A program made the translations under genes and the position numbers. This document shows positions 1-10,066 of a DNA stretch of 64,000 nt, one piece after another (position 1 is the stretch's first letter; each line of letters opens with the position of its first letter). The notes under the pieces were generated by a model that was not told the origin of the DNA, did not search any database, and saw nothing but the letters and a program-made list of their open reading frames with translations. The stretch comes from Pogostemon cablin (taxonomy: Eukaryota > Streptophyta > Magnoliopsida > Lamiales > Lamiaceae): NCBI GenBank assembly GCA_023678885.1, contig CM042996.1, positions 6,692,602-6,756,601 of the forward strand. Direction: 5' to 3'.

Positions 1-356
1 ACCTAGGTAGGTGGTCGAACTCGATGAGTAATGGTCAAACTGGACATCTGAAAGTCCGTTCTTCTCCTTACAGTCGGATTCAACCATGGTTTGACAAACT
101 GGTTTGGTCAAATCCAAGTGATCGTGGTCGAATCGGGCATTAGACAAAATAGAGTGCTCTGGATAGTGGAGTTCGACCTCGATTCGACCAGATGCTCTAG
201 TCGAACTCACCTGATTTTGGTCAAACTGACCTTCTGACTCCTCCAGACGTCGCCCAGGTGCCAAGTTTGACCTCCCTTGTTCAGTTCGACCTACATGTCT
301 GGTCGAATCAGGGTTGAATTGGGCTCCTGGCGCTTCAGAATTCAATTCTGGTTTCA
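1..356 (-). repeat. Post-gag segment rich in TGGTCGAA-type motifs
   Basis: This is the stretch downstream of gag in the Athila-type element. It repeats variants of TGGTCGAAC, TGGTCAAAC and TTCGACCA about once every 20-30 bases. The same motif fills part of this element's LTR (3105-3410). No convincing coding frame is seen. Confidence 0.6.
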
Positions 357-1896
357 TCAGTCCTTATACTGTGTTCCAGACCTCAGTGCAATGGCGTGAC
401 AAGACTTTGGATTCTCAATACTTTGAGACGGAATCTTCCATTTCTCTATAGTTTGAGTTAATTTGTTCACATTACCAGCCATCTCCCCCATTAGCAACGT
501 AAGTTCTTTTACTTGTGTAGACAAATCCTTATGATGATCATCAATTTTCTTCTCTAACTTGGCCTCAAGACGGTCTACTCTTGCATCATTCCTCGCCATG
601 TACCTGTTCACAGTATCCTCAAAAACAGGCTTCCCTTCTTCCACTTTAGCTCCCTGATCAACGCCAATAGGAGGCTGTATCGCATTATTCAGATTGCTCC
701 ATGAAAACTCCGGCCTCCTTGGTTGTTGATAACCACTCGGGGGACCACGATTGTTGTAGTTCCCTTGGTAGTTCCGGTTTTTTTGATTTGGGTACCTAGT
801 TCCTTGAATACTTTGACTCATGACATAGTTTGCCTCCTCTATCTCTTCTTGGCTCGCTTCTTCATAGCCACCATCCTACTGCATCATTGGTACTCTCTGC
901 GATAAATCAGTGTCTGCTTTTGCTGAGACTCTAGTAGCTTGCTAATTTAGTCAAGCTAGAGACGATCTCATCATCTCTTCTCGACTTTACCATAGTATGC
1001 TCAACCTGTGCTACTTTACCAAGGACATAAGTGCCTCTCACTCTATCAGTCGGCCAATCCCTTGAATTCATCGAAATATCTTCAAAAAGCTTCTCGACCT
1101 CATTGGGTGACTTAGTAAGCAGTGCTCCATTAGAAGAAGCATCAAGTAAAACCCGAGAATCACAGTCCAACCCATTATAGAAAATATTGATATATTGAGC
1201 TTTAGATAGCCCATGTTGAGGACACTTCCGAAGCATGTCCTTGAATCTGTCCCACGCTTCATGAAACTTCTCATTGCCATGGATAGAAAATTGATTGATT
1301 TCTTGCTTCATCTTGAACACCTTTGAAGGTGGCATGTATCGCTCCAAGAATTTCACTTTCAACTTCTCCCATGTTTCTCATTCAGCAGCATCAAGATTAT
1401 CTTACCAATCTCTCGCTTTTTCATTCAGCGAGAACTTGAACAATATGATCTTCCTCGCATCCTCATGAGCTCCTGCATCTTTTTGTGTACTAGCATACCC
1501 AAGGAACTTATTTAGATATTGCTGAGGATCTTCGAATGTTCCCCCAGAGAAGGGACTCCTTTCAATCATGGTGATAAGAGCAGGGTGCAAATCAAAATCG
1601 GCTCCGGTCCCTCTCGCTCCTAACAACCCAGCATTGCCTGTTCCGTTGTTCTTAAAGACTTCCCAGATGGAAAGTGTGTTCGGGTCCGCCGCCATGTTGA
1701 TTGCTTCTACGTCCAAATTAACTTCGGTTGCAGCTTCAATCATTTGCAGATTTAGCACATCAACTTCAACTCCTAAATCAAGAGCTTTAGTTGGTTCTAC
1801 TTTCTTGTTCTTATTCTTCTTCTTTTTCTTCCTCAACGATGCTCCGATCTCTGGATTATATGGCTCTAATTCACCTTTCTTTGATCTTGTGAGCAT
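357..1896 (-). pseudogene. gag: Athila-type gag, broken by stops and frameshifts
   Basis: Three consecutive open pieces read as one Gag. The N-terminal piece starts at 1896 with MLTRSKKGELEP and has a lysine-rich stretch. A central piece (931-1362) carries the retrotransposon gag domain signature, including FLERYMPPSK and a run ending in RKCPQHG. The C-terminal piece (357-821) ends in AIALRSGTQY, like the conserved LRSG end of Athila Gag. In-frame stops near 1365-1400 and 825-930 separate the pieces. Gag would form the capsid of the particle. I chose the start at 1896 rather than an upstream ATG because TRSKK matches the usual Athila Gag start and lies soon after the primer site. The product is not expressible as it stands. 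Confidence 0.8.
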
Positions 1897-1984
1897 ACAC
1901 CTAAGAAAAATAAGAGTTAAAAATTTAAGACAAGAATAAGATAATCTCAATTAAACTAGAAATAATCAAAAGATAATTAATTCC

Positions 1985-2005
1985 GTCCCCGGCCAACGAC
2001 ACCAA
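1985..2005 (-). other. Primer binding site, tRNA-Asp-like
   Basis: On the minus strand this reads as a diverged form of the Athila primer site TGGCGCCGTTGCCGGGGA. It sits 5 bases inside the LTR end at 2011. The extra G and C-to-T changes suggest age. Confidence 0.7.
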
Positions 2006-3005
2006 GAACTTGATGAGCGTTTTCTCAACACACAAAGTTAATCCTCAAGTATAAGGATATCAATTGTAGTTGCGATAGGTGACCAAATGATTATCGTACC
2101 CCAAGAGACGGAATAGTATCAATTTGATTATATTCTAATTAACTAAGATTATGTTAGCAAATTCGATTAGATTTAATTGTGAAACTAAATAACATACAAT
2201 TGAAATAACAGAATAAATAAGCAAGCAATAGAGAAATTTCGGTTGTGATCAAGTAAATAATAGAGTAGTTCTTCAGGTAATCCAGTTTTACTTTTTAATT
2301 TTCTTTCCATGTGTTGATGTTCGACTCTGCCTTGTGGTTTATGGACGCATCACTAAACCGTGCAAGCGTACTCTATAGACACAAGTAAGCAAGCGTATGA
2401 CATGTGCGAATATCCTCGGAGTAAGAGATATACTTCACCCCCTTTTCTAGGTACTATCATAATCAATTATTTCTCATGCACTTAATACTCTAACCCGATT
2501 TGATCTCCCTTTTTAGGTACTATAAAGTTATACTCTTTATCCTACTTATTAACCCGAATACGATTCAATTAACAAGTATCTATATAAGACAGTTCTAATA
2601 AGACTTTGGAATCCCTTCACTTAGAATTATAACATACAATCCTGCTCAGCGGTGAACGCACTCAATCAATAACCAAGAGATGTATTCAGACTCTACATAA
2701 CAGTTAAAGATGCACTAAACGACCGTCAGTATGAATTAAAAAAAACACAATCTTATATAGAATAAACCACAAGTAGTATTGTACTGAGTTACACATGAAA
2801 ATTCAATTAATTCATAAAACTTTCATAACCGTAGAACTACCAGAGCGGTTCTAGCCCATGATTGATCTAGGAACAATCATGGCTAGTTGGTATGATCTTA
2901 CTTGACTCGCCAGACAAACCTCTCCTCACGACTCCTTCGGATGATGGTAGGGTTTGGTGAAGGATGGATGATGAATGCTTCCTCCTTTTTCCTGTGAAAG
3001 CTCTT

Positions 3006-3014
3006 CTTTTATAC
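3006..3014 (-). promoter_or_regulatory. LTR TATA box (family 1)
   Basis: On the minus strand this reads GTATAAAAG. The same box occurs at the matching place in the two other family 1 LTRs (6685-6693 and 45529-45538). Confidence 0.65.
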
Positions 3015-3104
3015 TTGAAAACTCTCCTTACGGGCCTTGGATGGGCTTTTTGAGTGAACACACGCACTGAAGGTGTAAAAATATGAATTTGGAAAGTTTC
3101 TGGA

Positions 3105-3410
3105 CATCAATTCGACCAAACAAGTTGGTCGAACTCTTCCATGCAGGTCGAGTCCTTGGTCGAATCCATCTGTAACTTGGCCTCTGATTCCGGATTCGAC
3201 CAGAGTGTTGGTCGAACTGAATACTTCCTGGTCGAACAGGTTCTGCTTCTATTTAGGCTTCGAGTTCGACCAGGGTTCAACCAAGTGGTTTGGTCGAACT
3301 CCCCTTTCGTGGTCGAACCTGACTTTTTCGAGTTCAGTTCGACCAGGGGTGCTGGTCGAACTCCATTCTTCTTGGTCGAATCCGACCCCTGCGTGGTCGA
3401 ATCGCACCCC
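3105..3410 (-). promoter_or_regulatory. TTCGACC/GGTCGAA array upstream of the LTR TATA box
   Basis: More than a dozen copies of TTCGACC or its complement GGTCGAA occur in both orientations within 300 bp, about 90-400 bp upstream of the TATA box in element orientation. Neighbouring oppositely oriented copies can pair, for example TTCGACC followed by GGTCGAA near 3337-3360. The array recurs in the homologous LTR at 45175-45430. Confidence 0.7.
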
Positions 3411-3599
3411 TGTTTCTTCCTCTTTTCGGATCCGATCACTTCCAACTCATTTTCCATTGAAAATCAACTCAAATAGCCTTGTAAACTCCCGATTCGTGAC
3501 TTTCTACCATGTATAGCAATTCACATCAAATTACGACCATTTATCATACCATAAGTACACGAATCCGGGCTCGAAACCAGTGAATTTAGACACTCATCA

Positions 3600-3855
3600 T
3601 TAAGCCCCTCATTCTCTTAAAATAAAACACTCATATACCCCCGTTAAAAATTGATCAATGTTGTTAAAGATATAGCCATTAGTGTTTTCATCTTCTTTAC
3701 ATTTAGTGCGGCGAAGTGGTTACTCGCTCTATTCGTCTTTCTGCGGAATACTTGTCTCTCTGGACTTATCTTTATCCATAAACCCCTCCTAATTTTACTT
3801 TTTTCTTTTCATTCGATATCTCACATTTATAGGGAGAAGCACAAAAATTCCTTAT
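3600..3855. repeat. Left arm of a diverged inverted repeat
   Basis: This sequence matches the reverse complement of 17543-17815 along most of its length, for example TAGCCATTA near 3676 against TAATGGCTA near 17718. The Athila LTR abuts its outer end, so the full arm may continue left of the window. Before the later insertions the arms would have been only about 600 bp apart. Confidence 0.7.
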
Positions 3856-4070
3856 AATCTCCACATTCCATGCCACAACATTACCAAAAATCCCTCACTC
3901 TTGCTTACCACTCGCTCGACAATCTCTTGCTTTTCTGCCTCCTCCACCTCATCTATTGTCCATACCTCCTCTACAAAAGTCGATGATCGGATTATTAAAA
4001 TATCTACAATCAATTCGGATGGTCAAAATGCAAGACATGGTGGCTCTTTCGGGTCAAATCATGCTTAAGC
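3856..4070. other. Unassigned host sequence between repeat arm and coding fragment
   Basis: AT-rich with pyrimidine-rich patches. I see no coding or repeat signature here. Confidence 0.5.
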
Positions 4071-4134
4071 TTTGATGAAAAGGGCTATTTGACCCAGCTT
4101 CGCACTAGCTCGAGGAGTTCATTGCCTGCTCTGC
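4071..4134 (+). pseudogene. Coding fragment, first piece (unknown protein)
   Basis: An open stretch reading LEEFIACS from 4109 runs up to the solo LTR at 4135. It continues in frame at 7414 once the LTR and one target-duplication copy are removed. Upstream, the better-looking codons (FDEKGYLT from 4071) are in another frame, so a frameshift or exon edge lies near 4095-4108. The protein family is not recognised. Confidence 0.45.
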
Positions 4135-4619
4135 TGGTGGGCTTTTTCTTTGCAGAAAAAATTAATCCCCAAGTATTAAGGATATCAATTGCAACTTAAG
4201 CAAGCGACCAAGTTAAATATCGAACACAAAGGACGTCGTATTATCAATTTAATTATTAATTAAATTAATTAAGACAAATGACAATTAAGTTTGAGAATAA
4301 TTATCTAATTAACTAAATATTAAAATTAAATAACAAATAAAATAAAATAAACTTTAAAAGAATATGAATGCGACTCAAGAATGGAGAATAGGTAGCCCTA
4401 GGGTAATCTGGTTTCACTAATTAATTTCCCTTTCATGTATCAATGTCCGACTCTGCTTTTTGAAATATGGACGCATCACTAAGCCATGAAAATCTACTCT
4501 ATAGACACAAGTAAATATGTGTATAACATGTGTGAATAACCTTTGAGCAAGAGATATAATTTCACCCCTTTTCTAGGTACTATCAGTATCAATTATTTTC
4601 CCCTAGATTGGAATCTAAC

Positions 4620-6029
4620 TGATTAGTCATTTTGTAGTAGGGATGACCAATTAAAATAATTTATCGAACCACAAGGAAGTTGGCGCTAGAGCATAAGCGA
4701 TATCACGTTTGTTGTAATTTTATAGAGACGAATCATTAAAGGGATTGGTTGTAAACAAATAAATAACAATAACCAAAGAAAGCAAGCAAGCAATGATTAG
4801 CAAACAAGATAGATAGATGAAAAGTGGTTTGCCAAATTAAGTAAAAGTGAGATCAACAACAATTAAGAAGTGGAAATTCTAGGATACATGCATCAAATTC
4901 ATATTAATCATGAGTATAAGACTAAGGGCCAACACTAAGTTCACCTAAGCTCCCTCTCGAGATGGATATGATATGAATCTCAATTAGCTCAACGGATTGG
5001 TTCTCACTCAAACAATTCCAACTAGGTACTAAGCTTGAAATGAGAGTCCCTTCACACAATTAATCAACCTCTCGATCAAACCAATCACATGTTCTATCAA
5101 AAGGTTCTAAATTCTAAAGGATTTCTCAATCTCTTTACAATTTATAATGCACATGAAGTGTTTGATGAAATGATTCACTCAATTATCCTAAGCACATAAT
5201 TGATTTCTCAATCTAATCATATATTTAGAACACCTAAACACACAAATCATCATAAACCTCAAGAACTTAAACATCAATGATAGAAAATCCATTTACCCAA
5301 TCGACATATGAATTCAAATGCACAAATCCTAAAATTATCCAACAACTCTCATGTTGCTAATCTCACAAGGGAGATTAGCCTATAATCTTCATGAGATCCT
5401 TAACATAGACATTAGAAACCTTACAAATCATGGTAAACTATAGGATTAACACAAAATTGGAATGAAAACTCCCTTGGATTGGACCTAATTGAATCTCCTT
5501 TCTTCCTTTGGTGATCACCCACTCTTCCTTGCTTCTTCACTTGATTTGGATGGAAACTTTATGGTGAGATGATGATGGAGTGATTAGATGGATGAATTTG
5601 ATGAATGATATGGTGTAAAATGAAGGAATTGGTATGTGAGGTGTGTGGGCAGCTGAATTTCGGAATCTCACTAAAATATTGAAGTATTGGGTATTTATAC
5701 CCCTTGGGAACCTTCTAGAAGGATTTTGATTTTTTACAGAATTTCACACAACACGAGTTGTGCTCTGCAACACGGCCATAAGGTGGCCGTGTTTGGTGAA
5801 TTGATGTCGCTGAACGGCCAAGACTTACAGGGCCGTGTTACGCAACACAGCTTGTGTTCCTTATCATATCTAGCATCCAATAAAAATTGAAAAATCATAG
5901 GTTTAAGCTCATTCACACACATTTCAATAAAAATACAAAACATAACCAAATAACACATAAATACGGATAAAATAATACGAAAACAGATATAAAAAGGAAC
6001 TAAAATCTAGGTGAAAATATCACTCATCA
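4620..6029 (-). repeat. Nested solo LTR (family 3), 1410 bp
   Basis: Inserted within the family 1 solo LTR with a perfect 5-bp target duplication, CTAAC at 4615-4619 and 6030-6034. Ends are TGAT and ATCA. It is homologous to 40675-42384. A TATA box in minus orientation sets the strand. Short spurious reading frames inside are not genes. Confidence 0.9.
5692..5862 (-). promoter_or_regulatory. TATA box and CACGGCC/GGCCGTG array of family 3 LTR
   Basis: GTATAAATAC on the minus strand lies at about 5691-5700. Directly upstream in element orientation, at 5750-5862, are several ACACGGCC and GGCCGTGTT motifs plus ACACGAGTTGTG. A pair at 5771-5801 could form a hairpin. The matching LTR at 40675 has an expanded version. 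Confidence 0.6.
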
Positions 6030-7413
6030 CTAACCCGATATGATCTCCCATTATAGGTACTATAAAATTAACCTCTTTATCCTGTTTATTAACCTAAATT
6101 CAATTCAATAATAAACATTCATATATGACAGTTCTAATGAAGCTTCAGTGTCCATTTACTTAGAATCATAACATGGAATCCTGTTCACCAGTGAATGCAC
6201 TCAATCAACAATCAAGATATGTATTGAGACTCTATATAACAGTTGAAGATGCACAAAATGATCGTGAATATGAATTAAAAATGCATTATAATGTATAAAA
6301 TAATTCCACAAGTAGTGTTGTACGGAGTATACACATGAAAGTTCAATTAATTCATAAAAATATTCAAAACCCTAGATCTACCAAAACGGTTTTAGTCCAT
6401 GATATTTCGAAGAAAAATCATGGGTGTTGGATAGATCTTATCAATATATCTGGAAAATACAAGATAAATTAGGAAATAAATAAAACCCTAGATGTGGGCA
6501 TCGTCACGTCCTTCTCCATCTTGAATCCTCCTCTTGGTTCTCCTCTTAATTCAGCAGACGAATCTTCACAGTGATGGATGGATGGAAGAAGGGATGGATG
6601 TAAATGATGGTTTGGGGGGGGTGATCCCCCCTTGTGGGCTGGTGTAGGATGATTGTTTTCCTTTTTTAATGTGATCTGCATCCCCTTTTATACTTGTAAT
6701 ATCTCCTTATGGAAAGTGACTGGGCTTTTCTGTGAAAAATACTAACATACACGCGTTGGAGGTGAAATCCCGACAATTCGGAGATGACTTGTCCCAGCTT
6801 GACCAAACAATTCTTGATCTAGCGGAATTGGCCTTGGTTGAGCGGAGGTCAAGCGGCATTGCGTAGTCTCACTGTTTCGCGCATAACTTCCACATTCAAA
6901 CTTTGATTTGAGTGATTCTTGTGCTCACGCGATCCTCTCTTCCTTGGATTTCTATCCATGTAAAGAAATAATAAAAAGTCTAATGTTTGAAGGTGTAACA
7001 AGTCATGAAAAGTGGCACAATCGTGCTGAGTAGGAACAGCTTGCGCGACGTTACCATTTTAATCATAACTTTCTCATTTGGACTCTGATTGAGGTGTTTC
7101 TTATGCCAAAACGATCCTCTTTTCTATGACTTTCCAAAAATGTATCACAATTTTATTTTTGAGCTCTATACGAATACAGAAAAATTACACAAGTTGGACG
7201 TGCATTTTTCAGCATTCTTGCACAAATTACACATTTTCTCCAACTTTGCACTTTTGAATATTTTTTCACCTAAAACACAATAAAACAACTCAAACGCACC
7301 TTTTTCTCAAATATATTAAATATAAGACACTTGTGCTAATATATGACAACTATTCCCATAAAAAATGTTAAATTGGACATTAAAACTCGCTAATTTTCAC
7401 TCTCATCAGCTGC

Positions 7414-7548
7414 CGAATACGACGTTCACATCGAGCAGGAATGGCTTGACAAGGTGCCGCCTCCATTGTATAATGAACAATATGTATTGAGTATAAATTC
7501 TAAGAATCAGGTTATGAACAAGTATTCAAGGCTTGATTATGATATAGT
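7414..7548 (+). pseudogene. Coding fragment, second piece (unknown protein)
   Basis: The frame reads EYDVHIEQEWLDKVPPP and continues open to the Tekay insertion at 7549. It resumes in the same frame at 17352 (VVAVP) before a TAG at 17364. Together with 4109-4134 this gives about 63 uninterrupted codons of ordinary amino-acid composition, split by two separate insertions. The lack of stops suggests a real exon or captured gene fragment. I do not recognise the protein, and the start, end and splice sites cannot be fixed. Confidence 0.5.
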
Positions 7549-7557
7549 TATAATATC

Positions 7558-7786
7558 TTAGTTCAACTAGATTTTTTTTAGAAAGCCCAAAACCATTTAT
7601 TTATTTTATGGCCCAAAAGGCCAGCCCTATCTTAGCCCAACTAGATTTTGTTAGAAAGCCCAAAACCTAATTATTTATTTTTATGGCCCAAAAGGCCAGC
7701 CCAATTAAGCCCAACTATATTTTTTTTAGAAAGCCCAAATTTATTTATTTATTTATTTTGTGGCCCAAAGTTTCAGCCCACTTAAA
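7558..7786 (+). promoter_or_regulatory. Three-unit GGCCCA array in Tekay U3
   Basis: Three imperfect tandem units of about 70-75 bp each carry AGCCCAA and GGCCCAAA. The array ends about 10 bp upstream of the TATA box. GGCCCA/TGGGCC is the known plant site II or UP1-type promoter motif bound by TCP factors. The 3' LTR has the same array at 14983-15211. Confidence 0.7.
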
Positions 7787-7794
7787 TGGCCTGA

Positions 7795-7803
7795 TATATA
7801 ATT
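7795..7803 (+). promoter_or_regulatory. Tekay LTR TATA box
   Basis: TATATAATT lies between the GGCCCA array and a purine-rich tract (7820-7890) typical of a plant 5' leader. Transcription would start near 7825-7835. The matching box in the 3' LTR is near 15220. Confidence 0.65.
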
Positions 7804-7950
7804 ATTAAGGCTAAAGTTAAAAAAAAAAGAGAGAGAAGAACAGGAGAAGAAAAGCAAAAGAGGGGAAAGAAGAGAGGAAGAGGAGAAACCCTTGTTGATC
7901 AAATTCTCCCTTACAACCCTCATCCTAGGTGGTTTTTAAGTTGTTTTGAG

Positions 7951-8432
7951 GTAAGTGGTGTGTGAATTAAGCTTTCTTCTTCCATGATTTTGTAATTTTG
8001 TGGGGTTTTTCTTTTTGGTATGTGGGTAATTTGCAGACTGTTCGAACTGATTTTGGCATAGCTATTGCCATCGAAACTTTGCAAACTTAATTTCTGTGCG
8101 TAGCTGAACTCGTTAGCTTTCCGTAGCCACTTGAAATGCCTCAATCCGATTATTCTACAATTAGTTATGATTTTTCTCGTAAACTGCCGCTAGCTGGAAA
8201 ATTTCAGAATTTTTATGTCGAATTCAAACTTATTTTTTTATCGTTTCGTTTAGTTAATCTATTGAAATGGGTTATGTGGGATTGGGAACTGATGTTAAGG
8301 AGTTACATACCATTTTTATTTACTATCGACTCGTTCGAACTCGATTAGGATTTGTTTTTAGCAATGAAAGGGATGTTAACGCTAATAGTTAGTTATATTT
8401 AATTTGTCTTTAATTTCTCATCTCCTTTCTAG
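7951..8432 (+). other. Candidate 5' UTR intron in the Tekay LTR
   Basis: The donor GAG|GTAAGT at 7951 is close to the plant consensus. The acceptor, a pyrimidine-rich run ending CTAG at 8432, is strong. The 482 bp between are AT-rich. It would be spliced from the leader of RNA starting near 7830. Both sites are preserved in the 3' LTR. This is inferred from sequence only. Confidence 0.45.
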
Positions 8433-8841
8433 GTAAAGAATCATCGACGAAGGGCAAGAGGCCGACTTCAGATTCCGGAGAGAGTTAATCACTTCCTTGT
8501 GAGTTGATAATTCGGGAACGCCTTCTCTTGTGGGAAGTGTGGACCCTCGATAAATGTGCATTTAATTTAGTTTTAGTTAATTGATAAGAAAATTATTTGG
8601 TATTATGTTATGTGGTAAAGAGCCTGATTGGCTCGATTGCTCTGGTTAGAGTCATGTTAGCCATTTTATGAGTATTATTGATTTTAACTTATGTTGAAGA
8701 GCCTTGCCGGCTTGATATCTGATAGTATTTATTGTGAATTATTTGAGAATTGATTTCTGGTTATTCTTGTGTGCCAATTAAGACTCTAACTTGAGTCGTT
8801 ATTCAGCTTATGATGCACATGCATATGTATGCCTGGTACCA

Positions 8842-8985
8842 AGGTTAAGTAGCCCGAATTGGTCACGGTCCGGGTAAGTTAGAGCGACATTGATTAAGTA
8901 GCTCGAATTGTCGCGGTTCGGGTGAGTTAGAGTGACAACCAAGTTGCCCGTGATTGGCAAACCTGGGTGAGTTAGATCTAACGGG
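8842..8985 (+). repeat. About 50-bp imperfect direct repeats in Tekay LTR
   Basis: Three imperfect units share AAGTAGC, a GTCGCGGTTCGGGT-like core and GAGTTAGA. The third unit is more diverged. The same repeats occur in the 3' LTR at about 16271-16412. Confidence 0.6.
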
Positions 8986-9925
8986 GCACCTGTCCATTTG
9001 CCAAATACTGATACTCTGGAGGGTGATCGTTAGATGGATCAGTCTATTATAGGCTCAGTCAACGTCACCGGTGTGGGACATGCATGTCATATATGTTTAT
9101 ATGTTTGATCATTTCAAGTATTCACGTCGATATTGAATTGTGAACTTTAGCACTTGGCGTATTGAGAAAGAATATTAATGTGCATTTTATCTAGAGTAAC
9201 GGTGACGGGCTTGGACTGTCTCTCGACGGAGAGCTCAGTTCGAGGAGGATATTGACTACCCACGCGTCTTTTATGTGATAACATGTTGTTTGAACTAATT
9301 GTGTTATTCGTAAATGTGCACTAAGGTTTTTATTTTCATTAATATGTACACTGAGTGAGAATAATTATTGTGGGACGAATTGTGGGATTTTATGTTATGA
9401 ACCGCGAGTGGGAGTACATGCTTCGTATAAGGGTCGGGATGACCGGCTTATCACCTCACTGAGCTAGTGGTTTTGCTCACCCCCCATCATTCTTTCCTTT
9501 TCAGGCTGTTGATATCGTTTTGGTTGGAGGTTTGCCTATCCTTTGCTCATAATCCAATCCGTGTTTTGGGTACTTTCTCTTTTATGTAAATTGACGGATT
9601 CATTGGCGAGATTGTATAGTTTATATTTGGTGACCCCCTTGATGTTCTTTTTGTACCTTCGCGATGTTATATCGTTCACGTATATTTTCTTTAAACTAAG
9701 TTACACCGTTGTATTTTGTACCTTTGTAAATCCTTGTTGAAACTTTATGAGATGATGTCCTCGGGTTGTAACCGTTATTATCAGTTGTTCAGTTCTACAG
9801 GTACTTGATAGCAAGCCTTACGTTTTCTATAAACTTTGTGGAGTGGAGTGCACCCATTCTGCGAAATTTATGGTTAACGTGGCGGTTGTCGCGTTCTGTC
9901 TGGGGTCGGGGCGTGACAACTTTCT

Positions 9926-9938
9926 TGGTATCAGAGCC
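9926..9938 (+). other. Primer binding site, tRNA-Met
   Basis: TGGTATCAGAGCC, the standard initiator tRNA-Met primer site, lies 7 bases after the 5' LTR end. Confidence 0.9.
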
Positions 9939-10066
9939 TGGTTTTATGATTCTCATTCTTTTTGTGTCAAGCCAATGAGTCCAACTTTGTTTCTATGTCA
10001 TCCTAAGGTATCGTATTGCCTTGACGTTGACCTTGCATTTTCTTTCCTTTCTTCCTTTCAGTCATT

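Larger units (their letters stand above)
1..3599 (-). mobile_element. Athila-type Ty3/gypsy element, 5' part, cut by window start
   Basis: Reading on the minus strand, this region shows an LTR (2011-3599), a tRNA-Asp-like primer site, a broken gag (357-1896) and motif-rich sequence running off the window. LTR ends are the inverted pair TGATGAG/CTCATCA. The gag signature and primer site are typical of the Athila group. Protease, polymerase and the other LTR would lie left of base 1 if present, so no target duplication can be checked. Confidence 0.85.
2011..3599 (-). repeat. LTR (family 1), 1589 bp, 5' LTR of the Athila-type element
   Basis: The boundaries are set by the inverted ends TGATGAG (2011) and CTCATCA (3593-3599), and by the adjoining primer site. 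Homologous LTRs occur at 4135-7408 (minus) and 44978-46629 (plus). It contains a TATA box (3006-3014) and a motif array upstream of it. Confidence 0.85.
4135..7408 (-). repeat. Solo LTR of Athila family 1, carrying a nested solo LTR
   Basis: It starts TGGTGGGC, a diverged TGATGAGC, and ends CTCATCA. It is collinear with 2011-3599, apart from nested LTR 4620-6029. Flanking bases are TCTGC before and GCTGC after, a target duplication with one mismatch. Coding flanks join in frame across it. No internal region remains, as expected after LTR-LTR recombination. Its TATA box is 6685-6693. The 6780-7400 part has few TTCGACC motifs, unlike its relatives. Confidence 0.8.
7549..9918 (+). repeat. Tekay 5' LTR, 2370 bp
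   Basis: It begins TATAATATC (probably once TGTAATATC) and ends GTGACA. It contains a three-unit U3 array, a TATA box, a purine-rich leader, a probable 5' UTR intron and short direct repeats, all also present in the 3' LTR. The small reading frames inside it are not conserved coding sequence. Confidence 0.95.

Noticed and set aside
3105..3410. The TTCGACC motif as a W-box array
   Set aside because: The W-box core is TTGAC[C/T]. Most copies here have TTCGACC, so binding by WRKY factors is not supported, although a few TTTGACC-like variants exist.
3107..3516. Three overlapping frames of 103-116 codons on both strands
   Set aside because: They are low-complexity translations of the TTCGACC/GGTCGAA array in the LTR U3 region.
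9543..9740. Repeated 65-codon frame in both Tekay LTRs (also 16971-17168)
   Set aside because: The two copies match only because the LTRs are nearly identical. There is no domain, and the sequence is ordinary LTR.
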